From positions 310,001 to 374,000 of the forward strand of contig JABCZD010000003.1 of NCBI GenBank assembly GCA_013289855.1: a stretch of 64,000 nt of DNA. The letters are read 5' to 3'. Both the position numbers and the translations under genes were made by a program. The DNA is from Acidobacteriota bacterium. GTDB taxonomy: Bacteria > Acidobacteriota > Terriglobia > Acidiferrales > UBA7541. Under the pieces are notes generated by a model. The model made no database searches. It had not been told where the DNA came from and was given only the letters and a program-made list of their open reading frames with translations. Shown here piece by piece: positions 17,601 to 25,186 of this stretch (its first letter is position 1; the number at the start of each line of letters is the position of its first letter).

Positions 17601-17671
17601 CCGCCCTCCACGACGCCGTAATACAAGCCCTGGGCCTCGCGACGCTCGCCGCGCCAGCTAACCAACGCTGA
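14627..17671 (+). CDS. NagZ-AmiE fusion: GH3 beta-N-acetylglucosaminidase plus beta-lactamase-fold amidase
   Basis: A 1014-residue exported protein; the ATG at 14627 gives a signal peptide (RRWRLLLIPFSIALIAMVNTVHSQ). Residues about 60-400 are a GH3 NagZ domain with KHFPGHGDTAADSH, whose Asp/His dyad is the NagZ acid/base, and VVTDAMDMGGI carrying the nucleophile Asp. A GH3 C-terminal domain follows (about 420-570). Residues about 610-1000 form a serine beta-lactamase/AmiE-type domain: SLTK as SxxK, YSDLG at the YxN position, and HTGFTG at the KTG position. In Bacillus, NagZ (YbbD) and AmiE (YbbE) are separate enzymes acting in sequence on muropeptides; here they are one chain. The gene faces NamZ and is convergent with the murU-like gene. 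Amidase activity of the second domain is inferred. Confidence 0.9.
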   Translation: MKARRWRLLLIPFSIALIAMVNTVHSQSNAAPQTPSTSKTAHAKYHAASPGHDSASAHAAAQKWAEATLREMSVDEKIGQLIFATYHGSFTPRDAAAYRNMMHAVTDLHVGGFINITQGSPLGIIKSQVYPTAVLTNQLQAKSKLPLLIGADFERGTGMRLDEGTSFPTAMALAAAGDPQDAYTMGKITALEAREVGIQWIYAPDADVNNNPGNPIINTRSFGEDPAKVAEFVTAFVQGVEENGGLATAKHFPGHGDTAADSHIDLPVIRADRDRLEKLELVPFRAAIAAGASSVMTGHLSVPALEPDANTPATLSQNILTGVLRNELHFEGLVVTDAMDMGGITTRFAPGEAAIRAVLAGADALLMPPVPDAAFEALQQAVKSGRISRDRLDASVRRILLAKARLGLNKNRLVDLDAINERFGTIASQNDAQKISDRGVTLLRDNNHLLPLDGTKPSRALLLAFYADPEPYPGEDLERELRTRFDSVTTLRADTRFVKAETLKLPSPDSYDVAILALFVRVSDRKGNIDVPAEQQIVAEQIFKIGKPVITVGFGSPYLIERFPQANTWLAAFGISDVAQISIARALFGEIPIRGRVPVTIPGGDPSGEIKAGSGIELPANPMTLQPMDIRAEAVLQPAYDVLEKAIAAKAFPGATLAIGYRGKVAIHAFGHLSYDAKSPATVANTMYDIASLTKVVATTTIVAKLAEGDFPVPIDLDAKVERYLPEWTATSEKGLADLFHENPNELAWRHKVTVRHLLTHTSGLPAFKEYWRTSKSREESLTRIFAEPLEYEPGTKEVYSDLGIILLTEIIERLTGKPLDTLSNSFIFSPLDMRNTMYRPPQKLWPAIAPTEFDNQLRHKLIQGEVHDENAYVLGGVSGHAGLFSTAPDLAAFCQMLLNGGVYAHHRILRRATVTLFTKPQELSNGTRTLGWAIPTEGGSSGHYFSTHSFGHTGFTGTSIWIDPDRQLFVVLLTNRVHPTRENTQIQQVRPALHDAVIQALGLATLAAPANQR

Positions 17672-17682
17672 TCGCACCACAT

Positions 17683-17707
17683 GTAGGCGCCGGTCTTTAG
17701 ACCGGCC
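17683..17707 (+). repeat. REP element, GTAG plus hairpin
   Basis: GTAGGCGCCGGTC is followed by loop TTTA and its complement GACCGGC. It lies in the 86-bp gap between convergent nagZ-amiE and murU-like genes, where it can also serve as a terminator-like hairpin. Confidence 0.6.
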
Positions 17708-17757
17708 AACATCAGCCGCGAAGTACCGCATCAGAAATCTTCCACCCTTTGTTTTTT

Positions 17758-18519
17758 TCAACGGTAAAAACCTGCGCTGACCAACTCCAGCGCGGCTTGC
17801 TGCAGATCTGCTAGCTTGCCAAGGTCCCGCCAGTAATATTCATCTGCGCGAAAGCCTGCGATTGTTTCTCCCGCACCGGCCAGCCGCAAGTAGCAATCGA
17901 TAATCGAGAAGACGCCGTCCTCTTTCATCAGCCCAAGCAGGCGGGGAGAAATAATGTGGACGCCGGTAAAGGCCAGCGGCTCGAGATGTGCCGCAGGGCA
18001 CACAATTTCCGGCTCTTTGTCTTTTCCCGCTCGGCGTCCGCACAGCTTCATGTCATCGTTAAAGAAAAGTTGCCGGCTGCTCTCGCGCCGGTGCACGGCC
18101 AGAGTCGCCAACGCCCCACTCTCTCGATGCGCGTGCAGCATTTTGCTGAAATCGATGGTACTGATCACGTCGACGTTGTGCAGCAGAAATGGTTCATCCA
18201 GCCCTCCACTCAGCTTTCCCGATTTTTCCAGAAAAAACCAGCCAGCTTTTTTGAGCCCCCCGCCAGTGTCCAGCAACACCTCTTCGCGCGAGACTTCTAT
18301 GCGCATTCCGAAATTGTCATGCGCCTTCAGAAACGCAACGATCTGTTCCGCGAAATGATGCGCGTTCACGATCGCCTCGCGAACACCGAACCCGCGCAAA
18401 CGTAGCAACGTAATCTCCAGCAGCGCCCGCCCGTTCACCTCAACCAGCGCCTTCGGACGATCATCGGTCAGCGGACGCAAACGCGTGCCCAGTCCCGCCG
18501 CTAGCACCATCGCCTTCAC
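17758..18519 (-). CDS. murU: MurU-like sugar-1-phosphate nucleotidyltransferase
   Basis: A 253-residue nucleotidyltransferase: VKAMVLAAGLGTRLRPLTDDRPKALVEVNG is the GxGxRxRPLT...PK signature loop. LDTGGGLKKAG matches the substrate loop, and HNVDVISTIDF holds the metal-binding Asp. Size and motifs match MurU (MurNAc-1-P uridylyltransferase) better than full-length RmlA or GlmU. The start is a GTG at 18519, supported by AAGGTGG four bases upstream; the frame is open further. It lies 67 bp downstream of the AmgK-like kinase gene on the same strand, the gene order expected for the AmgK-MurU route from MurNAc to UDP-MurNAc. An alternative is a mannose-1-P guanylyltransferase-like enzyme; the neighbours argue for MurU. 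Confidence 0.8.
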   Translation of the reverse strand: MKAMVLAAGLGTRLRPLTDDRPKALVEVNGRALLEITLLRLRGFGVREAIVNAHHFAEQIVAFLKAHDNFGMRIEVSREEVLLDTGGGLKKAGWFFLEKSGKLSGGLDEPFLLHNVDVISTIDFSKMLHAHRESGALATLAVHRRESSRQLFFNDDMKLCGRRAGKDKEPEIVCPAAHLEPLAFTGVHIISPRLLGLMKEDGVFSIIDCYLRLAGAGETIAGFRADEYYWRDLGKLADLQQAALELVSAGFYR

Positions 18520-18586
18520 AACACCACCTTCTTTGGGTGCCCCATCCTCGGGTTGTGAGGGTGGGTCTTGGGGTGGTACTTGGCCC

Positions 18587-20029
18587 TCATTTGCCCATCT
18601 TCTCCAACTCAATATGCCGCACCGCCACCTCGACGCCATTCATCGCGCGAAAATGCCGAGCTAATTGTTCCGCCAAAAATACCGAACGATGTTGCCCGCC
18701 GGTGCACCCGAACGACACCATCAAATTCTTGAAGCCGCGCTTACGGTAACTCGCCACGCTACCATCCACCAGCGACATCACGCCGGCCAAAAATTGGTGC
18801 ACACTCTCCTGCTGATCCAGGTACTCCATCACCGGCGCATCTTTTCCCGTGAGCGCTTTGAAACGCTCTTCGCGCCCGGGATTGGGCAGGCTGCGCCCGT
18901 CAAAAATAAATCCGCCGCCGTGGCCGGTTTCATCCTTCGGCATCTCGCGATGAAACGAAAAACTAAAAATGCGAATCGCCAGTTTTTCCGCTTCGGTGGC
19001 TTCGTTCGCCACGCCTTGTAATTTTGGCGACGCCAGCAAGTCCCGGAACGCGCTCATCAGCGCCGGCAGCGCGATGGGCAACTCCGCATGATGCAGCAGC
19101 CAGCGCAGATTTTTCATCGCGTACGGCACGCTTTGCAGAAAATGCGTCTTGCGCTCGTAAAATCCCCGAAAACCGTAAGCGCCCATGGCCTGCATAAGCC
19201 GTACGTAAACGTACGCGTAGTAATACCGCAGGAACGCTTCGCGATCCGTCTTCACGTAACGCCCCAGCGCGTCCAGATAGTGATTCAGCAACTCCTGGCG
19301 CAGCTCCGGCGGCAAGTCCGCCTTGGCATCGAACAGCAGCGAAGCAATGTCATATTGCAGCGCGCCTTTGCGTCCGCCCTGGTAATCCACGAAGAAAGGC
19401 TGTCCGTCGCGCAGCATGATGTTTCGCGACTGAAAATCGCGATACATGAAATAGTCGCGGTCCGCTTCCATCAGGAAGTCGGTCAAACGGCTGAAATCAT
19501 TTTCCAGCGCGTGTTCATTGAACGGCACGCCCGCCAGTCGCAAGAAATAATATTTGAAGTAATTCAGATCCCACGCCACGGACTGCCGGTCGAAGCTGCC
19601 AATGGGATAGCACGCGCTGTAGTCCAGATCGCACCCGGCCTCCACCTGAAACCGCGGCAGCATCGCGACCACTTTGCGATACGCTTCCACAACCGGTGCG
19701 GCAATCTGCTCGCCGTGCCGATTTTTTGCAAGAAACTGGAACAGGGTCGTATCGCCCAGATCCTCTTCAACGTACGCGCCATGGTCCAGATCTTCGCCGT
19801 AAATCTCTGGCACCGGCAGACCGTGCCTGCGAAAATGTTTCGAGAATTCCAGAAACGCGCGGTTTTCTTCGCGCACACCATACAAGACCCCGATCGCCGT
19901 GGCGCGTTCGTTCGAGAGCCGGATGATTTTCCGCCCCGAGCCACCCAGCTCGCCCTGCACCGGCTGCGCCTGCTGCGCCGGCGAGTGGAAGTGCGCCTCA
20001 AACAGCCTGTTCAGTACGTCCATTGACAT
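18587..20029 (-). CDS. amgK: AmgK-like sugar kinase fused to RapZ C-terminal domain
   Basis: A protein of about 480 residues (start ATG at 20029; Met codons at 20083 and 20023 are alternatives). Residues 1-330 are an aminoglycoside phosphotransferase-fold kinase of the AmgK type: GELGGSGRKIIRL for nucleotide binding, YFMYRDFQSRNIML with catalytic Asp and Asn, and FVDYQGGRKGALQYDIASLL with the metal Asp. AmgK phosphorylates MurNAc (and GlcNAc) at C1. Residues about 350-475 match the C-terminal domain of RapZ: FSFSFHREMP...GFIFDGRSLPNP...LTGKDAPVMEYLD and GCTGGQHRSVFLAEQLA. In RapZ this part binds GlcN6P. The P-loop N-terminal domain of RapZ is absent. The murU-like gene follows. Kinase specificity and sensor function are inferred. 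Confidence 0.85.
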   Translation of the reverse strand: MSMDVLNRLFEAHFHSPAQQAQPVQGELGGSGRKIIRLSNERATAIGVLYGVREENRAFLEFSKHFRRHGLPVPEIYGEDLDHGAYVEEDLGDTTLFQFLAKNRHGEQIAAPVVEAYRKVVAMLPRFQVEAGCDLDYSACYPIGSFDRQSVAWDLNYFKYYFLRLAGVPFNEHALENDFSRLTDFLMEADRDYFMYRDFQSRNIMLRDGQPFFVDYQGGRKGALQYDIASLLFDAKADLPPELRQELLNHYLDALGRYVKTDREAFLRYYYAYVYVRLMQAMGAYGFRGFYERKTHFLQSVPYAMKNLRWLLHHAELPIALPALMSAFRDLLASPKLQGVANEATEAEKLAIRIFSFSFHREMPKDETGHGGGFIFDGRSLPNPGREERFKALTGKDAPVMEYLDQQESVHQFLAGVMSLVDGSVASYRKRGFKNLMVSFGCTGGQHRSVFLAEQLARHFRAMNGVEVAVRHIELEKMGK

Positions 20030-20203
20030 AGCGTGACCGCAATTCCAGCAAATCCATTCGCAAACGCGGCGATTTTCCATCATAGCCGATTCGCTATAGC
20101 TTGCCCCAAAAGGAATCGAGCAGTTTCGCCGCAGATGTTAATGGTTTGTCGCCACAGGTCGTCGTTCCCCAGTACATGCCGCGGAATCGCCCTGCTGCAC
20201 AGC

Positions 20204-20209
20204 TATAAT
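20204..20209 (+). promoter_or_regulatory. -10 box for murQ, predicts leaderless mRNA
   Basis: A perfect TATAAT ends six bases before the murQ ATG at 20216, which places the transcription start on or next to the A of the start codon. Confidence 0.5.
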
Positions 20210-20215
20210 TAAAGG

Positions 20216-21148
20216 ATGCCCTCTCGGCCCGAGGTACATCGGCGGACGAAACAGCGGCGGACGGAAAAGCGTCAGACGGAACAGCGCCATCCCGCGTCGA
20301 AAAATCTCGATTCCATGACCGCGCTGCAAATCGCGCGTCTCATCAATCGCGAAGATCGCAAAGTCGCGGACGCCGTCGCGCGCGAATTGCCGTACATTGC
20401 CGCGGCAGTCGAAGCCGTCGTGCGCGCCATCCACGGAGGCGGTCGCCTGATCTACGTCGGCGCCGGCACCAGTGGCCGCCTCGCGCTTCTGGACGCCGTC
20501 GAGTTGCCTCCCACCTACGGAATCGCAACGAACGTCGTGATTGCCTTGATCGCTGGCGGGAAAAAAGCCGTTACCGGCGCCGTCGAAGGCGCCGAAGATT
20601 CCGCCGCCAACGCCGTGCGCGATCTTCGCGCGATCAAACTCCACCATCGCGACGTCGTCCTCGGCATCGCCGCAAGCGGCACCACTCCTTACGTTTTATC
20701 CGCGCTCCAGTTCGCGCGCCGCCGTCGCGCCGCGACCATCGCACTCACCGCCAATCGTCATTCGCCGCTGGCGAAACTTGCCAGCATCTCCATCGCGCCG
20801 GAGGTTGGCTGCGAGGTCGTTACCGGCTCGACGCGCATGAAAGCCGGCACCTCGCAAAAAATGGTCCTCAACATGCTCTCTACCGCCGCGATGGTGCGCC
20901 TGGGTCACACCTATGAAAACCTGATGATCGATCTAGTGATGAACAACAAGAAGCTTACAGGGCGCGGCGCGCGTATCCTGGCGGAGGCCAGTGGCGCCCC
21001 GCTGTCTTCAGCCGAACACGCTCTGCGTCAGTCGGGACACAACCTGCGCGTAGCTCTAGTAATGCTGAAGCAAGGAATCTCCGCCCCCGAAGCCAAACAA
21101 AAATTAAAACTAGCGAAAGGCCATCTCCGTCGCGCCATGACTCTATGA
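20216..21148 (+). CDS. murQ: N-acetylmuramic acid 6-phosphate etherase MurQ
   Basis: A 310-residue SIS-domain lyase converting MurNAc-6-P to GlcNAc-6-P plus D-lactate. Diagnostic motifs are GGGRLIYVGAGTSGRLALLDAVELPPTYG (active-site Glu of the LPPTYG segment), LIAGGKKAVTGAVEGAEDS, GIAASGTTPYV and CEVVTGSTRMKAGTSQKMVLNMLST. The family normally begins near TEQRNPAS-LD; here about 15 extra residues precede it, made by three units of a 15-bp repeat (RRTKQ/RRTEK/RQTEQ). The gene diverges from amgK. TATAAT lies six bases before the ATG and there is no Shine-Dalgarno, so the mRNA is probably leaderless. It needs MurNAc-6-P, which the BadF-type kinase at 7027-7959 may supply. Confidence 0.95.
   Translation: MPSRPEVHRRTKQRRTEKRQTEQRHPASKNLDSMTALQIARLINREDRKVADAVARELPYIAAAVEAVVRAIHGGGRLIYVGAGTSGRLALLDAVELPPTYGIATNVVIALIAGGKKAVTGAVEGAEDSAANAVRDLRAIKLHHRDVVLGIAASGTTPYVLSALQFARRRRAATIALTANRHSPLAKLASISIAPEVGCEVVTGSTRMKAGTSQKMVLNMLSTAAMVRLGHTYENLMIDLVMNNKKLTGRGARILAEASGAPLSSAEHALRQSGHNLRVALVMLKQGISAPEAKQKLKLAKGHLRRAMTL
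20240..20284 (+). repeat. 15-bp tandem repeat duplicating the MurQ N-terminal codons
   Basis: Three in-frame units of the form CGGACGGAAAAGCGT encode RRTKQ, RRTEK and RQTEQ; the last matches the normal family N-terminus. Confidence 0.7.
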
Positions 21149-21152
21149 GTTT

Positions 21153-21179
21153 GTAGTGGCGGGTCTTCAGACCCGTGCC
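21153..21179 (+). repeat. REP element, GTAG plus hairpin, after murQ
   Basis: GTAGTGGCGGGTC, loop TTCA, then GACCCGTGCC. It starts five bases after the murQ stop, between murQ and murA, and may act as a terminator or attenuator. Confidence 0.6.
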
Positions 21180-21257
21180 TTTGCTTTCCGCTCTAACTGC
21201 CATATGAGCGCACAAAAAATGCCACACGAATTCTAGAGGACAGGACACCGAAACAGC

Positions 21258-22550
<1,293 letters not shown>

Positions 22551-22594
22551 TCACCGCCCGGAAGGGTTAGCTTGTCTCCGAGCAGCGACGGCAT

Positions 22595-22684
22595 CCCCCG
22601 GGGAGGTTTCGCGAAAGGATGTGAAAACAAAGGAACTTAAAGTACCTTTGTTTTCACATCCTTCTGCAAGTGTTCATTCTGAAC
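22595..22684 (+). repeat. Dispersed 90-bp element with long hairpin, copy 1
   Basis: The core at 22615-22663 has a perfect 19-bp stem (AAGGATGTGAAAACAAAGG and its complement) around an 11-base centre. A related copy, inverted, lies at 61089-61177. Similarity extends beyond the stem to a leading CCCCC tract and a trailing TGCAAGTGTTCATTCT, so it is a mobile or duplicated unit rather than a chance terminator. Confidence 0.8.
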
Positions 22685-22995
22685 GAGTTGCGGGCGTTTT
22701 TTGTTGGCTAGTTGGTTACGCCCCCACGCACCTCGCTAGGATGGAACTCCTTTCCCTTTGGTCGTCGACAAGCGCGACTTGTGGCTCGCGCTTAACTCGA
22801 TTCCAGTAACTAGAGGGATAGGGTACGCCCTGGGAACGCTAGGATCAATTGTGGTGGCGGACGGTTTTGGTACAGTCCTGGTACACTGGCCGCATCGTCA
22901 TCGGTCTCAATTACAAAGCCCTCGCTACACCAAAGCGCTACCTGGGGCACCCGCATCATCGACCATATAGTGCCGCCCAATTCGCGCATCTTTGC

Positions 22996-23001
22996 TATAA
23001 T
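22996..23001 (+). promoter_or_regulatory. -10 box for hicB
   Basis: TATAAT is followed after eight bases by GAAGGA and then the hicB ATG at 23022, a conventional leader in contrast to the leaderless genes nearby. Confidence 0.4.
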
Positions 23002-23021
23002 TCCCTGCGAAGGAACCTCCC

Positions 23022-23294
23022 ATGAAGCGGCAAGAGCACCTCGCAGAAGTCGAGGAAGTGGCCATTCGGGTTCGCGTCGAGAATCTGAAGAATGGCCGCT
23101 ATCTGGGTACCAGCCCGGATGTTCCGGGATTGGTGGCCGAAGGCCGCAGCGTCGCCGAAACGGTCGAAATCGCTCAAGGTCTCGCTAGAAAAATCGTGGA
23201 ATCTTGTCGGGAACACGGCGATCCCCTCCCCCCTGTATTCCGGAGCAAGGTTCGGTCGAAGCGCGAATTTCTGGTCCCTGTTTCTGTCTCTTAA
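23022..23294 (+). CDS. hicB: HicB-family antitoxin
   Basis: A 90-residue protein with the partially degraded RNase H-like fold of HicB: IRVRVENLKNGRYLGTSPDVPGLVAEGRSVAETVEIAQGLARKIVESC. The GYxxTSPDVPGLVxEG core is typical. The C-terminal tail (RSKVRSKREFLVPVSV) is short and basic; no separate ribbon-helix-helix domain is obvious. It has GAAGGA upstream of its ATG. A toxin frame follows with the stop TAA abutting the next ATG, but that frame is interrupted, so this antitoxin may now be an orphan. It sits in the gene-poor accessory segment, as is usual for such modules. Confidence 0.85.
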   Translation: MKRQEHLAEVEEVAIRVRVENLKNGRYLGTSPDVPGLVAEGRSVAETVEIAQGLARKIVESCREHGDPLPPVFRSKVRSKREFLVPVSVS

Positions 23295-23519
23295 ATGGGA
23301 CGCCTCGCAGGATTTTCCTACAGGGAAGTTGCCCGCCGTCTCAGAACGTTTGGTTTCCAATTCGATCGTTCCGGTGCCGGCAGCCACGAAGTCTGACGCC
23401 ATTCCCAAACGGGTAGAAAGGTCACCCTTCCTCACCATTCCGGAGACATGGCGGAGGGCACGCTCCGCGCGATTCTCCGCGAAGCTGGAATTAACGTAAA
23501 CGACTTTATCAAGGCTTGA
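23295..23519 (+). pseudogene. hicA: HicA-family toxin gene with in-frame nonsense codon
   Basis: Directly after the hicB stop, an ATG opens a frame that reads MGRLAGFSYREVARRLRTFG, then FQFDRSGAGSHEV, then TGA at 23394-23396. In the same frame it continues RHSQTGRKVTLPHHSGDMAE and then GTLRAILREAGINVNDFIKA to a final TGA at 23517-23519. The complete 74-codon frame is a textbook HicA dsRNA-binding-fold toxin, with the GSH active-site motif intact. Trp is expected at the interrupted position (SHEVWRH), so one TGG-to-TGA change explains it. The product would be a 33-residue fragment. No frameshift is needed. A sequencing or assembly error is the main alternative. Confidence 0.8.
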
Positions 23520-23602
23520 GCTGCGACAGTGTTCTCTTTGCTCGGCACTTCTAAACATTCAGTTTGTCCCCGTCGCCCCGATAGTGACTGGAGATTTTCA
23601 GA

Positions 23603-23720
23603 ATGGAAACCTGGGGACAGAAACCTGGAAACCTGGGGACAGACGGGACGTTTTCTGCTAGTTTCGACTCGAGCGATGCGCAAAAACTCGGTAACGTCCC
23701 GTCTGTCCCCGGCTTTCAGG
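23603..23720 (+). repeat. Dispersed inverted-repeat element, copy A
   Basis: The arm GGGGACAGACGGGACGTT (23635-23652) and its exact complement (23693-23710) flank about 40 bases. The first arm is preceded by a doubled GGAAACCTGGGGACAG. The same sequence recurs at 26757-26855 with a decayed right arm, and its left arm at 25441-25462. Confidence 0.8.
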
Positions 23721-23744
23721 CCAAGCTGTTACGAAGAGGGCGAA

Positions 23745-23813
23745 ATGACGGAATTTCTCCTGCTCGCTATGGCGCTGTTGCTGCTGAGATACGGTTCCGC
23801 TCTTAGAAACTAA
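23745..23813 (+). CDS. Possible 22-residue hydrophobic peptide
   Basis: An ATG preceded by GAAGAGGG opens a frame for MTEFLLLAMALLLLRYGSALRN. Its TAA overlaps the AAGGAG that serves the next gene (23823). The single hydrophobic segment and tight coupling suggest a leader or small membrane peptide. It may also be chance, since it lies just after a repeat element. Confidence 0.3.
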   Translation: MTEFLLLAMALLLLRYGSALRN

Positions 23814-23822
23814 GGAGACTTC

Positions 23823-24191
23823 ATGAAAATTACCGTAACCGTACCAGGATTTGTGACAGAGGAGAACGTTCAAGAGGCTTTGAAACGATGCAAGTTGAAA
23901 AACATGTCGCCTAACGCGGGTAGCATCGCTGGTATGGCTATCGGCCTGAGCTTGCAGGAACCGGGCTTTCTAGAACAATTGAGCAAGGATGCGGCAGTAC
24001 TGTCTCCGGACCCGAGCGCACCGTCATTACCGCAGGAGCAGCTGGATTTTATTAAAGCTGACGCTGCTTCACGTGGGATGGATGCAAGCGAGTTCATGAA
24101 GGAGTTCATGAAATCTGCTCCGGGCATGATGAAACTTATGAGCCAACATCCCATAAAAGAAATATCAGTCACATTGGATAGCGGCGAGTGA
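23823..24191 (+). CDS. Hypothetical protein, function unknown
   Basis: A 122-residue soluble, acidic protein. The ATG is preceded by AAGGAG at a good distance. The sequence starts MKITVTVPGFVTEENVQEALKRCKLKNMSPNAGSIAGMAIGLSLQEPGFLEQLSKDAAVLSP. It has a Pro/Ser-rich middle and a Met-rich helical end (EFMKEFMKSAPGMMKLMSQHPIKEISVTL). No known family is recognised. Codon use is less GC-biased than the surrounding core genes, in line with an accessory origin. Confidence 0.65.
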   Translation: MKITVTVPGFVTEENVQEALKRCKLKNMSPNAGSIAGMAIGLSLQEPGFLEQLSKDAAVLSPDPSAPSLPQEQLDFIKADAASRGMDASEFMKEFMKSAPGMMKLMSQHPIKEISVTLDSGE

Positions 24192-24254
24192 AGCAGTAAA
24201 GAAATAAGCGGAACCGCCCGGTGTTGGCCCTCCGCGTCTCTGAGACTAAACGCA

Positions 24255-24458
24255 ATGTTCATTGTGCCTGAGGCTCGCACCGCGATTCTGCGTACCGCTT
24301 TGGCAGCCGCAGTTTCCACCGCGTGCATCGTCGGTGCAATCCGCACGAATCGCCGCTGGATTCGCATTCCCCTTATAATTGCAGCCGTCCCACTCACCTT
24401 GTTTGTTTTGTTCGGGATATTTTTCGTTTCCCTAATCATGCAACACGGACCGCGTTGA
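24255..24458 (+). CDS. Small two-helix membrane protein
   Basis: A 67-residue frame with two hydrophobic segments (ILRTALAAAVSTACIVGAI; IPLIIAAVPLTLFVLFGIFFVSLIM) separated by a basic RTNRRWIR turn. No Shine-Dalgarno is evident before the ATG. No family is recognised. It follows the hypothetical gene at 23823 by 63 bp and faces a convergent small gene. Confidence 0.4.
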   Translation: MFIVPEARTAILRTALAAAVSTACIVGAIRTNRRWIRIPLIIAAVPLTLFVLFGIFFVSLIMQHGPR

Positions 24459-24469
24459 GATATGCCGGG

Positions 24470-24673
24470 TCACTTCCACTTATTCCGCCACAATAATTTC
24501 CAAATCGTCACAAATTCCTGAATCATGCGAGGTGTGGGCAAATCCGTTGACACCAACTGGCCTAAGCTCTTTCTGTATTCGGCTTCCACACTCGAATGCG
24601 CTAAATGCGCGAGCCCGTGGCGAAGTTTGTCCACCTCTTCTTTCGTCATCGGCATGTTGGCTGGCGTCGTCAC
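24470..24673 (-). CDS. Small hypothetical helical protein
   Basis: A 67-residue frame. The GTG at 24673 is favoured because AAGGAG lies six bases upstream on the minus strand; an earlier in-frame Met at 24715 lacks a signal. The product (MTKEEVDKLRHGLAHLAHSSVEAEYRKSLGQL...MIQEFVTIWKLLWRNKWK) is mostly helical and charged. It has a Trp/Lys-rich end and is not assigned to a family. Confidence 0.5.
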   Translation of the reverse strand: MTTPANMPMTKEEVDKLRHGLAHLAHSSVEAEYRKSLGQLVSTDLPTPRMIQEFVTIWKLLWRNKWK

Positions 24674-24730
24674 CGGAATCTCCTTCCGGCAGAGGCGGGA
24701 GAAATGTTGTGCCACGATGGGGCGACGCCG

Positions 24731-24940
24731 TCAAGGCTTGAAGGTGGGCGGGATATCACCGATGGCGATAAGAACTCCGAGGGTGAACAACACTATTCCG
24801 AACAAGCCGAACGCGAATCGAGTTCTTAGAGGCATCGGCCTGCTCGTCGTGAGTTTGGTCAATGGAAACGGCATCACTCCGCGCCAAGCGTAGAACATCA
24901 GAAACAAACTCACCCCAATCGAGAGATACACGGTTAGCAT
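24731..24940 (-). CDS. Small two-helix membrane protein
   Basis: A 69-residue frame with helices YLSIGVSLFLMFYAW and FAFGLFGIVLFTLGVLIAIG joined by a short polar loop. It lies 57 bp upstream of the 24470-24673 gene on the same strand. There is no clear ribosome-binding site. Similar two-helix proteins are frequent and mostly uncharacterised. Confidence 0.45.
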   Translation of the reverse strand: MLTVYLSIGVSLFLMFYAWRGVMPFPLTKLTTSRPMPLRTRFAFGLFGIVLFTLGVLIAIGDIPPTFKP

Positions 24941-25000
24941 TGAGAGAGTCTAACGAAGGTCGCCCGCACAAGCCACCACACCGAGAAGCGGCGGTTCTCC

Positions 25001-25186
25001 TCAGTTCTTGAAATTAGATTCTGTTTGGACCAGGTCGCCGTCTTCAATCATCCCGTCAATCTCGGCACGCTCTTCCCCTTCGAGGGATTCGTACGTACGG
25101 CCACCGAAGTAAGCAAAGTCCAAATAATTCTTTACGGAGTGAACCAGACCGAGTTCCGTTAACTTCTCAAGCACGCAATCGCTCAT
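25001..25186 (-). CDS. Small acidic hypothetical protein
   Basis: A 61-residue frame (MSDCVLEKLTELGLVHSVKNYLDFAYFGGRTYESLEGEERAEIDGMIEDGDLVQ). Its ATG overlaps the stop of the preceding gene as TAATG, so the two are translationally coupled. Acidic and soluble; no known family. Pairs of small coupled genes in an accessory region may be toxin-antitoxin or immunity-like, but nothing in the sequence proves this. Confidence 0.5.
   Translation of the reverse strand: MSDCVLEKLTELGLVHSVKNYLDFAYFGGRTYESLEGEERAEIDGMIEDGDLVQTESNFKN

Larger units (their letters stand above)
22551..23021. other. Non-coding stretch between murA and hicB
   Basis: No convincing gene is seen in 470 bases; short frames here lack start signals and one runs through a palindrome. 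The stretch contains the 90-bp palindromic element (22595-22684), AT/GC-mixed unique sequence and a TATAAT at 22996-23001 serving hicB. Confidence 0.5.

Noticed and set aside
18520..18639. Extended N-terminus for the MurU-like protein
   Set aside because: The added 40 residues are not family-like and AAGGTGG points to the GTG at 18519.
22758..22970. Plus-strand frame of 70 codons between murA and hicB
   Set aside because: No ribosome-binding site, no family similarity, and unlike codon use; left as non-coding.
23394..23396. Selenocysteine reading of the TGA in hicA
   Set aside because: No SECIS-like hairpin is visible right after it, HicA has Trp here, and TGG-to-TGA is the simpler explanation.
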